Source of the DNA: Anaerotruncus sp. MC2020
Lineage (GTDB): Bacteria > Bacillota > Clostridia > Oscillospirales > Ruminococcaceae
Reading direction: 5' to 3'
Length of the DNA stretch: 38,398 nt
NCBI GenBank assembly: GCA_000701945.1
Contig: KL370840.1
Coordinates: 1,295,666-1,334,063, forward strand
The translations under genes were made by a program, and so were the position numbers. The first letter of the stretch is position 1, and every line of letters starts with the position of its first letter. The notes beneath the pieces are model-generated. The model searched no databases. It had not been told where the DNA came from and saw only the letters and a program-made list of their open reading frames with translations. Positions 20,864 through 29,415 of this stretch are shown here, piece after piece.

Positions 20864-22067
20864 TGTTTTTGAGTTCATGCTTACGTTCATACATCAGCTT
20901 ATCGGCGCGGACGAAGACGTCGTTGAAGGAGGCGTCACTGCCGCTGATAAAATCGGTCATACCCATTGCGATGATGATAGGCTGTTCGGAGCTATCGGGA
21001 GAATCCATATTCTGATTGAAGCTGTCGGCGAGGGCAGCTCTGTTGTCGAAGTCATCGCGCTCGAGGAGGACGACGAACTCGTCGCCGCCGATGCGGAAGA
21101 CGGGGCTATGCTTGAAGTGTCTGCAAATAATCATGCAGGCGTCGATGATGAACTGGTCGCCTCTTTCGTGACCGAGGGTATCGTTCACTTCTTTGAGCCC
21201 GTTAATATCGAAGACCGCGACAGAGAAGTCGAGATTGCGTCCGTTCTGGATATCCGAATTCTTTTTTGACTCGAATTCCGCATAAGCCAGCTTGCTTTTT
21301 ACACCTGTAAGAGAGTCCTTATAGGCGAGGACGCGTGCGTCGAGGAGTTCCTTGTAATGCTTCTTTTCTCGCGCCAGAGCATTTTTGAGTTCCTCCGTGA
21401 CAGCCTCTTTTTCGCCGTTGATAACGAAGGTATGGAGCATACAGATGCCGAGCATATACGCAATGGTATAGAGCGGCAGATACGGGAACCAAAGCTGTAT
21501 CGTGAGGAAAGCAGCCACGATAAAACCCGAAAAAGCGATAGTACGGTATCTCTGCTTGATGCTGCCGCTGCCTTTCAGCATATTGACGAGGGCGTGCAGG
21601 GACACGAGAGCGAACAGCAGAATTTGCAGTACCAGCATGACGTGTCTGAGCGGTTTAGCGATATAGGCGCTGTTTTTGTCGATAGAAAACAGGAGCGGAT
21701 AAAACGGGTTCACGATGACCTCGAGCAGGAAGACGGCGAAGAATGCGCGTCCGATATTGACCAGAACGCGTCCGGGCTTAGACTGCGAGTTTATGTAGGT
21801 GACCGCGAACTGCGTCCAGAACAGGAGGCTGCCCGCGAGCGCGACGAAGTAGAAGAGCGTGTCGATGTAGAGGAGGGTCGGGAGCTTGAGGTATTCGATA
21901 ACCCCCCATAGGATGTCGGAGGTATAGTATACGAGGACAGCCAGCAGGAATCTCCTGTACATTTTCAGCAGCGTACTATTTGAGGAATCGCCGCGTTTGA
22001 GCAATATATCGTTATTCTCAATAAAGAGGATCATTATCGCCAGAAGGACGATTATAGAGTAATACAT
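20850..22067 (-). CDS. Membrane-bound diguanylate cyclase (GGDEF)
   Basis: In the 405-residue product, residues 1-225 hold about seven hydrophobic segments without a recognised ligand domain. A short coiled linker (EELKNALAREKKHYKELLDARV) leads to a GGDEF domain (about 250-400) with DSLTGVKSK and an intact RIGGDEF active site. It should make cyclic di-GMP from two GTP at the membrane. The RxxD inhibitory site normally five residues before GGDEF is absent (FKHS instead), so product inhibition is probably lost. ATG 22067, after GGGGGAG, is preferred to the TTG at 22082. Monocistronic, with its own terminator. Confidence 0.9.
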   Translation of the reverse strand: MYYSIIVLLAIMILFIENNDILLKRGDSSNSTLLKMYRRFLLAVLVYYTSDILWGVIEYLKLPTLLYIDTLFYFVALAGSLLFWTQFAVTYINSQSKPGRVLVNIGRAFFAVFLLEVIVNPFYPLLFSIDKNSAYIAKPLRHVMLVLQILLFALVSLHALVNMLKGSGSIKQRYRTIAFSGFIVAAFLTIQLWFPYLPLYTIAYMLGICMLHTFVINGEKEAVTEELKNALAREKKHYKELLDARVLAYKDSLTGVKSKLAYAEFESKKNSDIQNGRNLDFSVAVFDINGLKEVNDTLGHERGDQFIIDACMIICRHFKHSPVFRIGGDEFVVLLERDDFDNRAALADSFNQNMDSPDSSEQPIIIAMGMTDFISGSDASFNDVFVRADKLMYERKHELKNSRRV

Positions 22068-22247
22068 AGATGTCTCCCCCAAGTGACATAAAGACGGGAT
22101 ACGAATTATCCCCCTGATAATTCATTATATCACATTTTCCATTATTTTTCAAGGGGAAAAGCGTCTGCTTTTTCTGCTGTTACAGATATCGCCGCAGGCG
22201 ACACCGAAATCATTCATTTTTCTTTCTTCTTTATTATTTATTATTTT

Positions 22248-22288
22248 AAAAACAGCCATAAAGAAGCGAACTTCTTTATGGCTGTTTT
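22248..22288. terminator. Terminator of the ABC transporter operon
   Basis: An 18-bp perfect stem (CAGCCATAAAGAAG core, CGAA loop) with T runs on both strands, 9 bases beyond the permease stop on the minus strand. Confidence 0.88.
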
Positions 22289-22297
22289 GCTGTTATA

Positions 22298-24616
22298 TCA
22301 GTCCACGCTTCGTATCTGGTCGATGAGGGAAGTTTTCTGCATAATTTTGAGCGGGATCACCGCCGCGATTATGGAGACGAGGAACGCCGCGCCTGATGCC
22401 GCGAGGACTCGCCAGACTGGCTCGCTGTACCTGATATACTTGCCCATCTCGTCGTGCCTGATAGCCTCCGTCAGAATGAGGAACTGCTCGGTGAGGAACA
22501 TACCAGCGACGCTGAGCAGTATTGCTCCTATGGTCGCGAAAATGGTATACTGCAAGCCCTCGACTATCGCCATTTTATAGAGCTGACCCTGAGTCATGCC
22601 GACGCACTGCATGGAGGCAAGCTCGCTGCGGCGGTTGACTATGCCCGTGGAGACGATGTTTATCATGTTGACTATCGCAATGAGAGCGATAAGCCCCGTG
22701 ATAAAGCGACCCGCGATAGCGAACGCCGCCATAGTTGTGCGGAGCTGCTGCATCATCTCGAACACATCGAGCCATACCTTCATATCCTTGTTATCATCGA
22801 TGTATCTGACAGCCTTGTCGTGAACGTCGGGGCTCTTGATATCGCAGCTTATATCCACGTTAAAGTGGAAGTTGCCGTACAGCTTGTAGTCTCCCGCCTC
22901 GTACTTCTCTATAGGGGCGATAAGGTAAAGTGATTCGTTCTCGTCGTCACCGTAATCCCATATCGCAGCAAACGGGCTGGCATCGTTGTCTCTCTTGGGC
23001 TGCTTGCAGGAGGCGGCGATGTCAAAGGTATGCTTCGTTTTCTTGATATTGTCCTTTGAAGCCTTCACGACCTTTGAATACAGTTTATATTTGTTCTCTG
23101 GATCATCGTCAATTTCCTCTGCATCAGTATCGTCGGGAGTATTCATCCTTGAAGCCTTATACGCCTTGAAAGACTCCTCGTAGGTCTTTCTCATCTCGTC
23201 GGAGGCGTTCAGCTCCGTAACTTCGAGTTCGAGTGACTTGATAGACTTGTCAGGCTCGGTCATAGTCGACACATAGAGGAAACCGCCCGATTTTTTCAGC
23301 TCATCATAGCTTATCGGAGCCTTATTGCACATCATATTGTTGTACTGGGGCTCACTCATATAGTGGATATAGTATGATCTTTCAGTGTCCACATCACGGG
23401 CGTAATTCATCACAGAGACGTAATATCTGCTGAAATATCCGCTCTTTTCGAGCTCCTCAATGCCCTTTTTATAGCCGAGGAGGTCAAATACGCTGTAATC
23501 GTAATCGATGCTGATATCGCGGTCTACGGGCTTATCCATGATGTCGGTCACTATATACATAACGCTTCCCACGCCCGCAAAGAGTCCGAGCGAGAGGGTG
23601 AGCGAGAGGATAGTGACGATGTATCTCTTGGGGTGACGGCGGGCATTGCGCGAGGTGAGCTTGCCTATCCAGCCGAAGATAAGACCCATGAGAGTGCGCC
23701 TGCGCACCTTCCTGACGTTATTGCTTCTCGCGGAGATAGCCTCCACGGGCGACTTCTTGACAACGCGCAGACCCGTGCCGTAAGCGGAGAAGAGCACCCA
23801 CGCGAGGCTGGTCACAGCCGCGATGAGGAGCATGAGCGGGCTGATGTGGAAGCGCACGATCTGCTCCGCCTTATCGGAGGAGAAGAACGCATCGGCGATA
23901 CCGCTCTGAAGAATGCGCTTGAAGGCGATATACGCGCAGAGAATGCCGCAGGCAAGGCCAATCGGGATACCTACGCCCGAGAGGATAAGACCCTCCGCGG
24001 TCATTATGCGGACAATCTGCTTGGGGGTAGCTCCCACCGACTGCAAAACGCCGAACTGCCTTTCGCGCTCGCGGGAGGATATCTCGAATGCGGTGTCGAT
24101 GATGAGACGGAGCGCCAGCGCGATGATGACGATGAACACGTAGAACAGGCACAAAAGCTGTACGAATTCAGCTCTTGCGTTATCGTCGACGAGGTCGTCG
24201 TTCATCAGCGAGGTGTTGGCTTCGATGTGGTCGAGCCTCCAATATGGAAAGTCCTCATAGCTTATGCCGAGCTTGTCAACAGAGAGCGTCTGCAGGAACT
24301 CACCGACATCCTTCATACTGTTCTTTTTGAACATCACATCTATCTGATAGGTGCCGTCCTCGAGCTTGCTCTTGTCGTATGACTTCAGCTCGGGGAGCTT
24401 TTCTATCTCGTCCATCTGCGCCGATGTCATACCCGAAAAGCGCATATGGTAGGGCATAAAGTCGTAGTGAGCGGCACGCATACAGCCTCTTAGCGTCGCG
24501 AAGCCCGTAAACAGCATACTCATCAGCGTTACCGCGACGACTATACTGCAAATCGTAAGAGCGGAGTGACGCTTCTGCGTCTTGATGTACCTCCGCGCGA
24601 GCAGGAATTCAAACAT
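22298..24616 (-). CDS. FtsX-type ABC transporter permease
   Basis: The 772-residue permease has the MacB/FtsX layout of peptide or lipoprotein exporters and BceB-like detoxification pumps. The N-terminal transmembrane segment is followed by an external region. A first FtsX core (about 130-290) contains RERERQFGVLQSVGATPKQI. A large extracytoplasmic domain (about 345-620) comes next. A second FtsX core contains RRSELASMQCVGMTQGQLYK. The two VGAT/VGMT coupling segments are conserved. It starts 12 bases after the ATPase gene, so one operon encodes the whole transporter. The substrate is unknown. A two-component system 6 kb away is of the kind that often controls such pumps. Confidence 0.9.
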   Translation of the reverse strand: MFEFLLARRYIKTQKRHSALTICSIVVAVTLMSMLFTGFATLRGCMRAAHYDFMPYHMRFSGMTSAQMDEIEKLPELKSYDKSKLEDGTYQIDVMFKKNSMKDVGEFLQTLSVDKLGISYEDFPYWRLDHIEANTSLMNDDLVDDNARAEFVQLLCLFYVFIVIIALALRLIIDTAFEISSRERERQFGVLQSVGATPKQIVRIMTAEGLILSGVGIPIGLACGILCAYIAFKRILQSGIADAFFSSDKAEQIVRFHISPLMLLIAAVTSLAWVLFSAYGTGLRVVKKSPVEAISARSNNVRKVRRRTLMGLIFGWIGKLTSRNARRHPKRYIVTILSLTLSLGLFAGVGSVMYIVTDIMDKPVDRDISIDYDYSVFDLLGYKKGIEELEKSGYFSRYYVSVMNYARDVDTERSYYIHYMSEPQYNNMMCNKAPISYDELKKSGGFLYVSTMTEPDKSIKSLELEVTELNASDEMRKTYEESFKAYKASRMNTPDDTDAEEIDDDPENKYKLYSKVVKASKDNIKKTKHTFDIAASCKQPKRDNDASPFAAIWDYGDDENESLYLIAPIEKYEAGDYKLYGNFHFNVDISCDIKSPDVHDKAVRYIDDNKDMKVWLDVFEMMQQLRTTMAAFAIAGRFITGLIALIAIVNMINIVSTGIVNRRSELASMQCVGMTQGQLYKMAIVEGLQYTIFATIGAILLSVAGMFLTEQFLILTEAIRHDEMGKYIRYSEPVWRVLAASGAAFLVSIIAAVIPLKIMQKTSLIDQIRSVD

Positions 24617-24628
24617 AGCATTGCCCCC

Positions 24629-25315
24629 TTACTTTCTGTCGTTGAGCTTGTCGCTGACAATTTTTCCGTCGGAGAGCGTGAGGATACGGTCACACTGGAG
24701 CGCGATATTCTCGTCATGGGTAATGATTATCATGGTCTGCTCGTAGTCGTGGTTGGACTTTTGCAGCAGCTTCATAATTTCGGCACTGTTTTTGCTGTCG
24801 AGGTTGCCCGTAGGCTCGTCCGCGAGAATTACCCCTGGAGACGTGAACAGCGCGCGCCCGATAGATACTCTCTGCTGCTGACCGCCCGATAGCTGCGACG
24901 GCAGGTGGTGGCGGCGCTCCTTTATCTGTAGGAGCTCGAGCAGGTCATCGAGGTGTTTTTTGTCGGGCTTTCTGCCGTCCATGATGAGCGGGAGGGTGAT
25001 GTTCTCCTCAGCGTCGAGGACGGGGATAAGGTTGTAGAACTGGTATATCAGTCCGACCTGTCTGCGGCGGAAGATAGCGAGGTTCTTGTTATCCTGCGCA
25101 AAGACGTCCTGCTCGTCGAGGAAGACCTTGCCCGAGGTGGGACGGTCGACGCCGCCGAGGATGTGGAGGAGAGTTGACTTGCCCGAGCCCGAGGGGCCGA
25201 TTACAGCGAGCATCTGTCCCTTGGGGACGGTGAAAGAGACGTTATCGAGGGCTTTTACCTCATTCTCGCCCTTGCCGTAGGTCTTGCAAAGGTTTTCGAT
25301 CCGCATAAGTTCCAT
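24629..25315 (-). CDS. ABC transporter ATP-binding protein (MacB/LolD type)
   Basis: The 228-residue ATPase has all motifs: Walker A GPSGSGKST (40-48), the Q-loop YQFYNLIP, the signature LSGGQQQR (about 141-148), Walker B VILADEPTGNLDS and the H-loop IITHDEN. The FYNLIP/TGNLD features are typical of the MacB/LolD subfamily that partners FtsX-type permeases. AGGAGG lies 7 bases before the ATG. An extended -10 (TGCTATAAT, about 25354-25362 on the minus strand) lies upstream. Confidence 0.93.
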   Translation of the reverse strand: MELMRIENLCKTYGKGENEVKALDNVSFTVPKGQMLAVIGPSGSGKSTLLHILGGVDRPTSGKVFLDEQDVFAQDNKNLAIFRRRQVGLIYQFYNLIPVLDAEENITLPLIMDGRKPDKKHLDDLLELLQIKERRHHLPSQLSGGQQQRVSIGRALFTSPGVILADEPTGNLDSKNSAEIMKLLQKSNHDYEQTMIIITHDENIALQCDRILTLSDGKIVSDKLNDRK

Positions 25316-25429
25316 AAGAATACCTCCTGAACGGTTATTATTTCACTGTAATCATTATAGCAGGCTAAAATTACTATGCCGTGACTATTTCATTACAATT
25401 ATGTCACTTTCGGGAGCCGAGCCCGCGGC

Positions 25430-25860
25430 GCGGGGAGTTTTGGGCGTTTCTGATAAACTGCCGCGCGAAACCGAAAGTTTCGCTCAAGCCTTTTCAAACA
25501 AGGACGCTGCCCTTGACCTGCCAGAGACTCTGTCTCTGGACTCTGCTGGGGCGGCTGAACAGCCCGTCCCCTCTGTCGCTTCGCGACATCTCCCCACACT
25601 GTGGGGAGTCACCCCAGACCCTGTCGGGGGACATAGTCCCCCGCCCCCCAACTTCGTTGCCGCTCGCAAGCTCGCTCAGTCTGTTCAAACGGCATAGTCT
25701 GCTTTCGGCGAGAAGCAATTATGTAGGGGCGCCCTTTTAAGCAGCACACCAAATCTATGATTTGGATTGTGATGCTATATGCAACTTGTTGTAGGGCGTC
25801 CGCACAATAAAACATGGACTGCCAAGGGGAGCCCCCTTTGGCGGAATCGCAGGTTACCAA
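25430..25860. repeat. Dispersed hairpin-repeat cluster, no gene
   Basis: In order: the GAAACCGAAAGTTTCGCTCA unit (25467-25486), a CCAGAGACTCTG module, a CCCCACACTGTGGGG palindrome, GTTGCCGCTCGCAAGCTCGC, and the CCAAATC-GATTTGG palindromic unit (about 25735-25802). Versions of each occur at 20484-20834, 30815-31400, 33262-33480 or 38010-38235. Open frames here on both strands are by-products of GC-rich repeats. Confidence 0.7.
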
Positions 25861-25938
25861 AAATGTGCCGAAAATTTATAGCACGGTAGCCCGCTTTTTC
25901 CGTTAAAGGTAGCAGCCCAAAGCCGCCCCATTCGAGTA

Positions 25939-28701
25939 TTATTTCAATTCAACGCCGAGCAGGCAGATATCCCCCGACATCGCGACTGTGAGGCGACCGC
26001 ACTCGGGGAGCCCCTCGGGGAGCCCGACCGTATACTCCTTGAAGTCGTCATAGCCGTCGGAGGGCTCGAGCTGTACCTCGGCATACTTGTCCGCGAGGTG
26101 GAGATGCAGGGTGCCCTTGCCCATGAAGGCGGCGGCAGACAGCGTTATCTGGCGCTTCCCGGCGAACGGGCAGTCATCGTAGACAGCTCTGCCGTTCCAG
26201 CTGTTTGTGCGGACGTAGAACCTGCGCAGGCGCTTTGACCACACGGTCTCGATGCCGAAGTAGTCGTCGAAAGCCTCAGCCGCGAAGGAATCGCGGCGCG
26301 GAGGGATATCGGCTCCGCTGACCTCTGCCTCACCCGCGAGCGGCAGATTATCGGAGCACCCGCCCGCCATGAAGCGGTAAACGCCCTGTTCCACGAGCAT
26401 TTCGCCGCTGTGAGTGTCGTATATTTCGAGGATATGCCGCGGCACAGCGAGCCGCACCTCGGCGGTCTCCCCTGCCCCGATATGCACCCTCGCGAACGCG
26501 CAGAGCTTTTTCGCGGGACGTCTCAGCTTCGAGTGCGGGACAGTGAAATACAGCTGTACGACGTCATCGCCGTCTATTTCGGAGACGTTTTTCACGCGCA
26601 CCACAGCCGCGGGCTTATCGCCGCCCGACAGTTCCATATCCACGTACTCGAACCGCGCGTAGGACAGTCCGTACCCGAACGGATAGAGCGGCTTGCCCTT
26701 GAAGTACATATATGTAGTGCAGCCCTTTTCGATGTCATACTGCATTATATCGGGCAGGTCGAGCTCGGAGCGGTACCACGTCATCGCGAGCCTGCCCGCG
26801 GGAACGTTCCTGCCGCTTATCGTCTCAGCGACAGCGGTGCCGAGGTGAGGACCCGCGTGTGTGGTATATATGAGATTTTCCGCGCCGCTTATCGCATAGG
26901 GATAGCTCGATATGAGCACGGTGACGAGCCTGTCCTGCGCCTCCGCGAGGACGTCCCTGACCTCTCTCTGCAAGCCGAGCGAGAGCGTATCGCGGTCATA
27001 GCACTCCTTTGCAACCTGTACGGGGTGATTGCCCGTGCAGTACACGACGAGGTCGCACTCATCGCGCAGTTTTGCCGCTCGGACTGCGGCGCTGTCGACG
27101 ACCTCTATATGCATCGTCTGCCCGTTCATACACGGGTCGGAGGTCACCCTGCCCGAGCTGTCGGCAGTCATACGCCCGCCGAGCATGATATCGCGCAGGA
27201 ACTCCTGCCCTGTCGCGCCGTCGCAGACGTACTCGAAGGACTCGCGCGTGAACCAGTCATAGACCGTTCGCTTGTTCAGTTTCAGCGCATCATCGAGCTG
27301 TATAAAGCGCCTGAACTTCACGGAGAAGAAGTTCGTCCACCGGCAGACGCGCCGCCTGCCGAGGTCCTCGGAGCGCTCGTCCCAAATCTGCATCTCAAAG
27401 AGCTCATTTTCGCCTATATTATCGGCGTCCGCGCAAATCGAGCCGTCCTCGTGGGCGGAGAGGTACTTGCCGTTGTCAGCTTTGACCGCGACGATATCCC
27501 ACAGGCTGTCCTGCACGACCTCTGCGCCCGAAAATTCGCGGCGTATGCCCTCCACAGGCGACACATTATCGCGTGAATAGCCCGTATACCAGTCCATGAG
27601 CCCCTCATCGCAGAGCGCGCCTACCACCGCTATCCTGCGCGGCTTGTTCCTGACGGGGAGCAGTCCGCCGTTCTCGAGGAGTACGACCTGCTCGCGAGCG
27701 GCACGGAGGTTGACCTCACGGTGCGCGGGACAGTCTATCACATCGCTTCCGATGCTGTCATAGGGGCAGTCATCGGCGAGCTGTCCGAGCCTCAGCCTCG
27801 CATAGAGGGCGTTCCCGACGGCTCTGTCGATGTCTTCTTCGGTGAGAGCGCCTGATTTCAGCGCCTCACGGGCGGCATTCACGGTTAGCTCCGCGCCTTC
27901 CAGCATAGTATCGCAGCCCGCCCTGAGCGCCTCCGCGAGCGTTTCGGAGTGCCTGTCGAAGAAGCCGTGAGCTGTGAGGTTCTGCGAGAAGTCGCCGCCG
28001 TCAGTGACCGTGAACCACAGTCCCCACTTGTCCTTGAGGACAGACTGCACCTCGGGGTTGCAGAGCGCGGGGAGGTGATTTATCTCGTTGTAGGCAGTCA
28101 TAACGCTCCGCGCGCCGCCGAACTCGATAGCATTGCGGAAGGCGGCGTAGTAGTATTCATATTTGAGGCGGGGCGGGAGGAAGGCATTGCACCTGTCGCG
28201 CTCGTGCTCGTTATTATTCGCGCAGAAGTGCTTGAGCGTAGGGACAGTTTTGACGTATTTACTGTCGCCGCCCGCAAGACCGCGCGTATAGGCGGCAGTC
28301 ATCTCGCCCGCGAGGCAGACGTCCTCGCCGTAAGCCTCCTCGGTGCGGCCCCAGCGCGGGTCGCGCTCCATATCGACGGTCGGACCCCAAACGCAGAGGT
28401 CGGTTTTCGAGCCGCTGTTGTAGTAGGCACGGCACTCATCGCCCGCGAGGCTGCCGAGAGCGAACATGAGCTCGGTGTCGAAGGTCCCCGCGAGGCCGAC
28501 GGGCTGCGGGAGGACAGTCGAGTGCTTGTCCTCGCTTCTGCCGACGAAGCCGCGGGCGATTTCGGTGCCTATGCCGAACTCCGCGAGCCCGAGGCGTTCG
28601 ACGGGCGGGTGCTGATTAGTGAGAAAGCTGATTTTTTCGTCGAGAGTGAGCTCACGGACGAGGAGGTCAGCCTTAACGCGGAGAGGGCCGCGCTTATCCA
28701 T
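25939..28701 (-). CDS. GH3 beta-glycosidase with fascin-like insertion
   Basis: A 920-residue glycoside hydrolase family 3 enzyme without signal peptide, hence probably cytoplasmic. The barrel domain has WGPTVDMERDPRWGRTEEAYGED, KHF (157-159) and the nucleophile D234 in TVTDGGDFSQ. The alpha/beta sandwich domain contains VVLLENGGLLPV. It is interrupted at about 400-540 by a beta-trefoil, fascin-like stretch (DIVAVKADNGKYLSAHEDGS). It resumes with YPFGYGLSYARFEY and a fibronectin-III-like domain, and an extra C-terminal beta domain of about 110 residues follows. Such enzymes split beta-linked gluco- or xylo-oligosaccharides; the exact substrate is unknown. ATG 28701 with GGAG upstream is preferred to the TTG at 28710. 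Confidence 0.9.
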   Translation of the reverse strand: MDKRGPLRVKADLLVRELTLDEKISFLTNQHPPVERLGLAEFGIGTEIARGFVGRSEDKHSTVLPQPVGLAGTFDTELMFALGSLAGDECRAYYNSGSKTDLCVWGPTVDMERDPRWGRTEEAYGEDVCLAGEMTAAYTRGLAGGDSKYVKTVPTLKHFCANNNEHERDRCNAFLPPRLKYEYYYAAFRNAIEFGGARSVMTAYNEINHLPALCNPEVQSVLKDKWGLWFTVTDGGDFSQNLTAHGFFDRHSETLAEALRAGCDTMLEGAELTVNAAREALKSGALTEEDIDRAVGNALYARLRLGQLADDCPYDSIGSDVIDCPAHREVNLRAAREQVVLLENGGLLPVRNKPRRIAVVGALCDEGLMDWYTGYSRDNVSPVEGIRREFSGAEVVQDSLWDIVAVKADNGKYLSAHEDGSICADADNIGENELFEMQIWDERSEDLGRRRVCRWTNFFSVKFRRFIQLDDALKLNKRTVYDWFTRESFEYVCDGATGQEFLRDIMLGGRMTADSSGRVTSDPCMNGQTMHIEVVDSAAVRAAKLRDECDLVVYCTGNHPVQVAKECYDRDTLSLGLQREVRDVLAEAQDRLVTVLISSYPYAISGAENLIYTTHAGPHLGTAVAETISGRNVPAGRLAMTWYRSELDLPDIMQYDIEKGCTTYMYFKGKPLYPFGYGLSYARFEYVDMELSGGDKPAAVVRVKNVSEIDGDDVVQLYFTVPHSKLRRPAKKLCAFARVHIGAGETAEVRLAVPRHILEIYDTHSGEMLVEQGVYRFMAGGCSDNLPLAGEAEVSGADIPPRRDSFAAEAFDDYFGIETVWSKRLRRFYVRTNSWNGRAVYDDCPFAGKRQITLSAAAFMGKGTLHLHLADKYAEVQLEPSDGYDDFKEYTVGLPEGLPECGRLTVAMSGDICLLGVELK

Positions 28702-28723
28702 AGATATCAACTCCGTTTTTTAT

Positions 28724-28834
28724 AATTGAGAATTGAAAATTGAGAATGAAGGTATCACCTGCGGCGATATATTCTGAATTCGTCCGCGTCAGCGGAAACC
28801 ATAATTCTCCATTCTCCATTCTCAATTCTCAATT
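28724..28834. repeat. MITE-like inverted repeat
   Basis: AATTGAGAATTGA (28724-28736) is the exact complement of TCAATTCTCAATT (28822-28834). The interior is about 85 bp, with GAGAATG/CATTCTC extensions. The outer repeat reaches the stop codon of the ANTAR gene. It resembles a miniature non-autonomous element and may act as its terminator. Confidence 0.65.
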
Positions 28835-29403
28835 TATTTCTCGTACTGCTCGATAATGTGCTCGGCGACCTCACGCCGCGTCTGACGGTTATTCATCGCC
28901 TGCTTCTCGATATAGCGGTGCGCCTGCGGCTCAGTGAATTTGAGGTACTTCATCAGCGCCGATTTTGCGCGGTTTATCACACGTATCTCCTCTATCCTGC
29001 CGAGGACCTCGGGGCTCTCTTTAAGACCCGACATACGGCTGAGGTTCGCGCTGAGGAGGCGGATATCGCGGCTGAGGGCCTCCCTGCTCACGGGACGTCC
29101 CAGCACTGCGATACCGTAGTCCGAGAGCCTGTCCGCGAGCTCGTCGGCGATTTCGCCGTGACAGACGAGGATTATCCCCGCGGGAGTCTCCTCCGCGGCA
29201 GTCTCAGCGAGCTCCTGTCCGAATTCGTCCTGCAAAGGGGTACAGATAATGATGAGGTCGGGAGCCGATTCGCCGCTGATGAGGCGCCGCGCCTCGCTGC
29301 CTCCCGATATGACCGCGACCGAGCCGAAGCCCTCTATCTGCGCGGTCTGCTCGATGAGCGCAGCCTCCTGCGGGTCGGCAGAAACAATCAAAGCTCTGTT
29401 CAT
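28834..29403 (-). CDS. ANTAR-domain RNA-binding response regulator
   Basis: In the 189-residue product, an N-terminal receiver-like domain (1-120) has the LIVSADPQEAAL and DLIIICTPL strands but no classical DD...D...K phosphorylation set, so it may be a pseudo-receiver. The C-terminal three-helix ANTAR domain (about 130-189) includes RAKSALMKYLKFTEPQAHRY and NRQTRREVAEHII. ANTAR proteins bind paired hexaloop hairpins in mRNA leaders and prevent termination. It lies 12 bases downstream of the glutamine-synthetase-like gene in one operon, and ANTAR regulators are frequent in nitrogen-assimilation loci. Its RNA targets are not visible in this window. Confidence 0.85.
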   Translation of the reverse strand: MNRALIVSADPQEAALIEQTAQIEGFGSVAVISGGSEARRLISGESAPDLIIICTPLQDEFGQELAETAAEETPAGIILVCHGEIADELADRLSDYGIAVLGRPVSREALSRDIRLLSANLSRMSGLKESPEVLGRIEEIRVINRAKSALMKYLKFTEPQAHRYIEKQAMNNRQTRREVAEHIIEQYEK

Positions 29404-29415
29404 ATCCTGCTCCGT

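Noticed and set aside
25284..25740. Overlapping 60-137-codon frames on both strands
   Set aside because: They lie in the hairpin-repeat cluster. GC-rich repeats give open frames in many registers and the peptides are Cys/Pro/Arg-rich nonsense.
26410..27576. 388-codon plus-strand frame
   Set aside because: Antisense shadow of the GC-rich GH3 gene, with no ribosome-binding site and His/Arg-rich composition.
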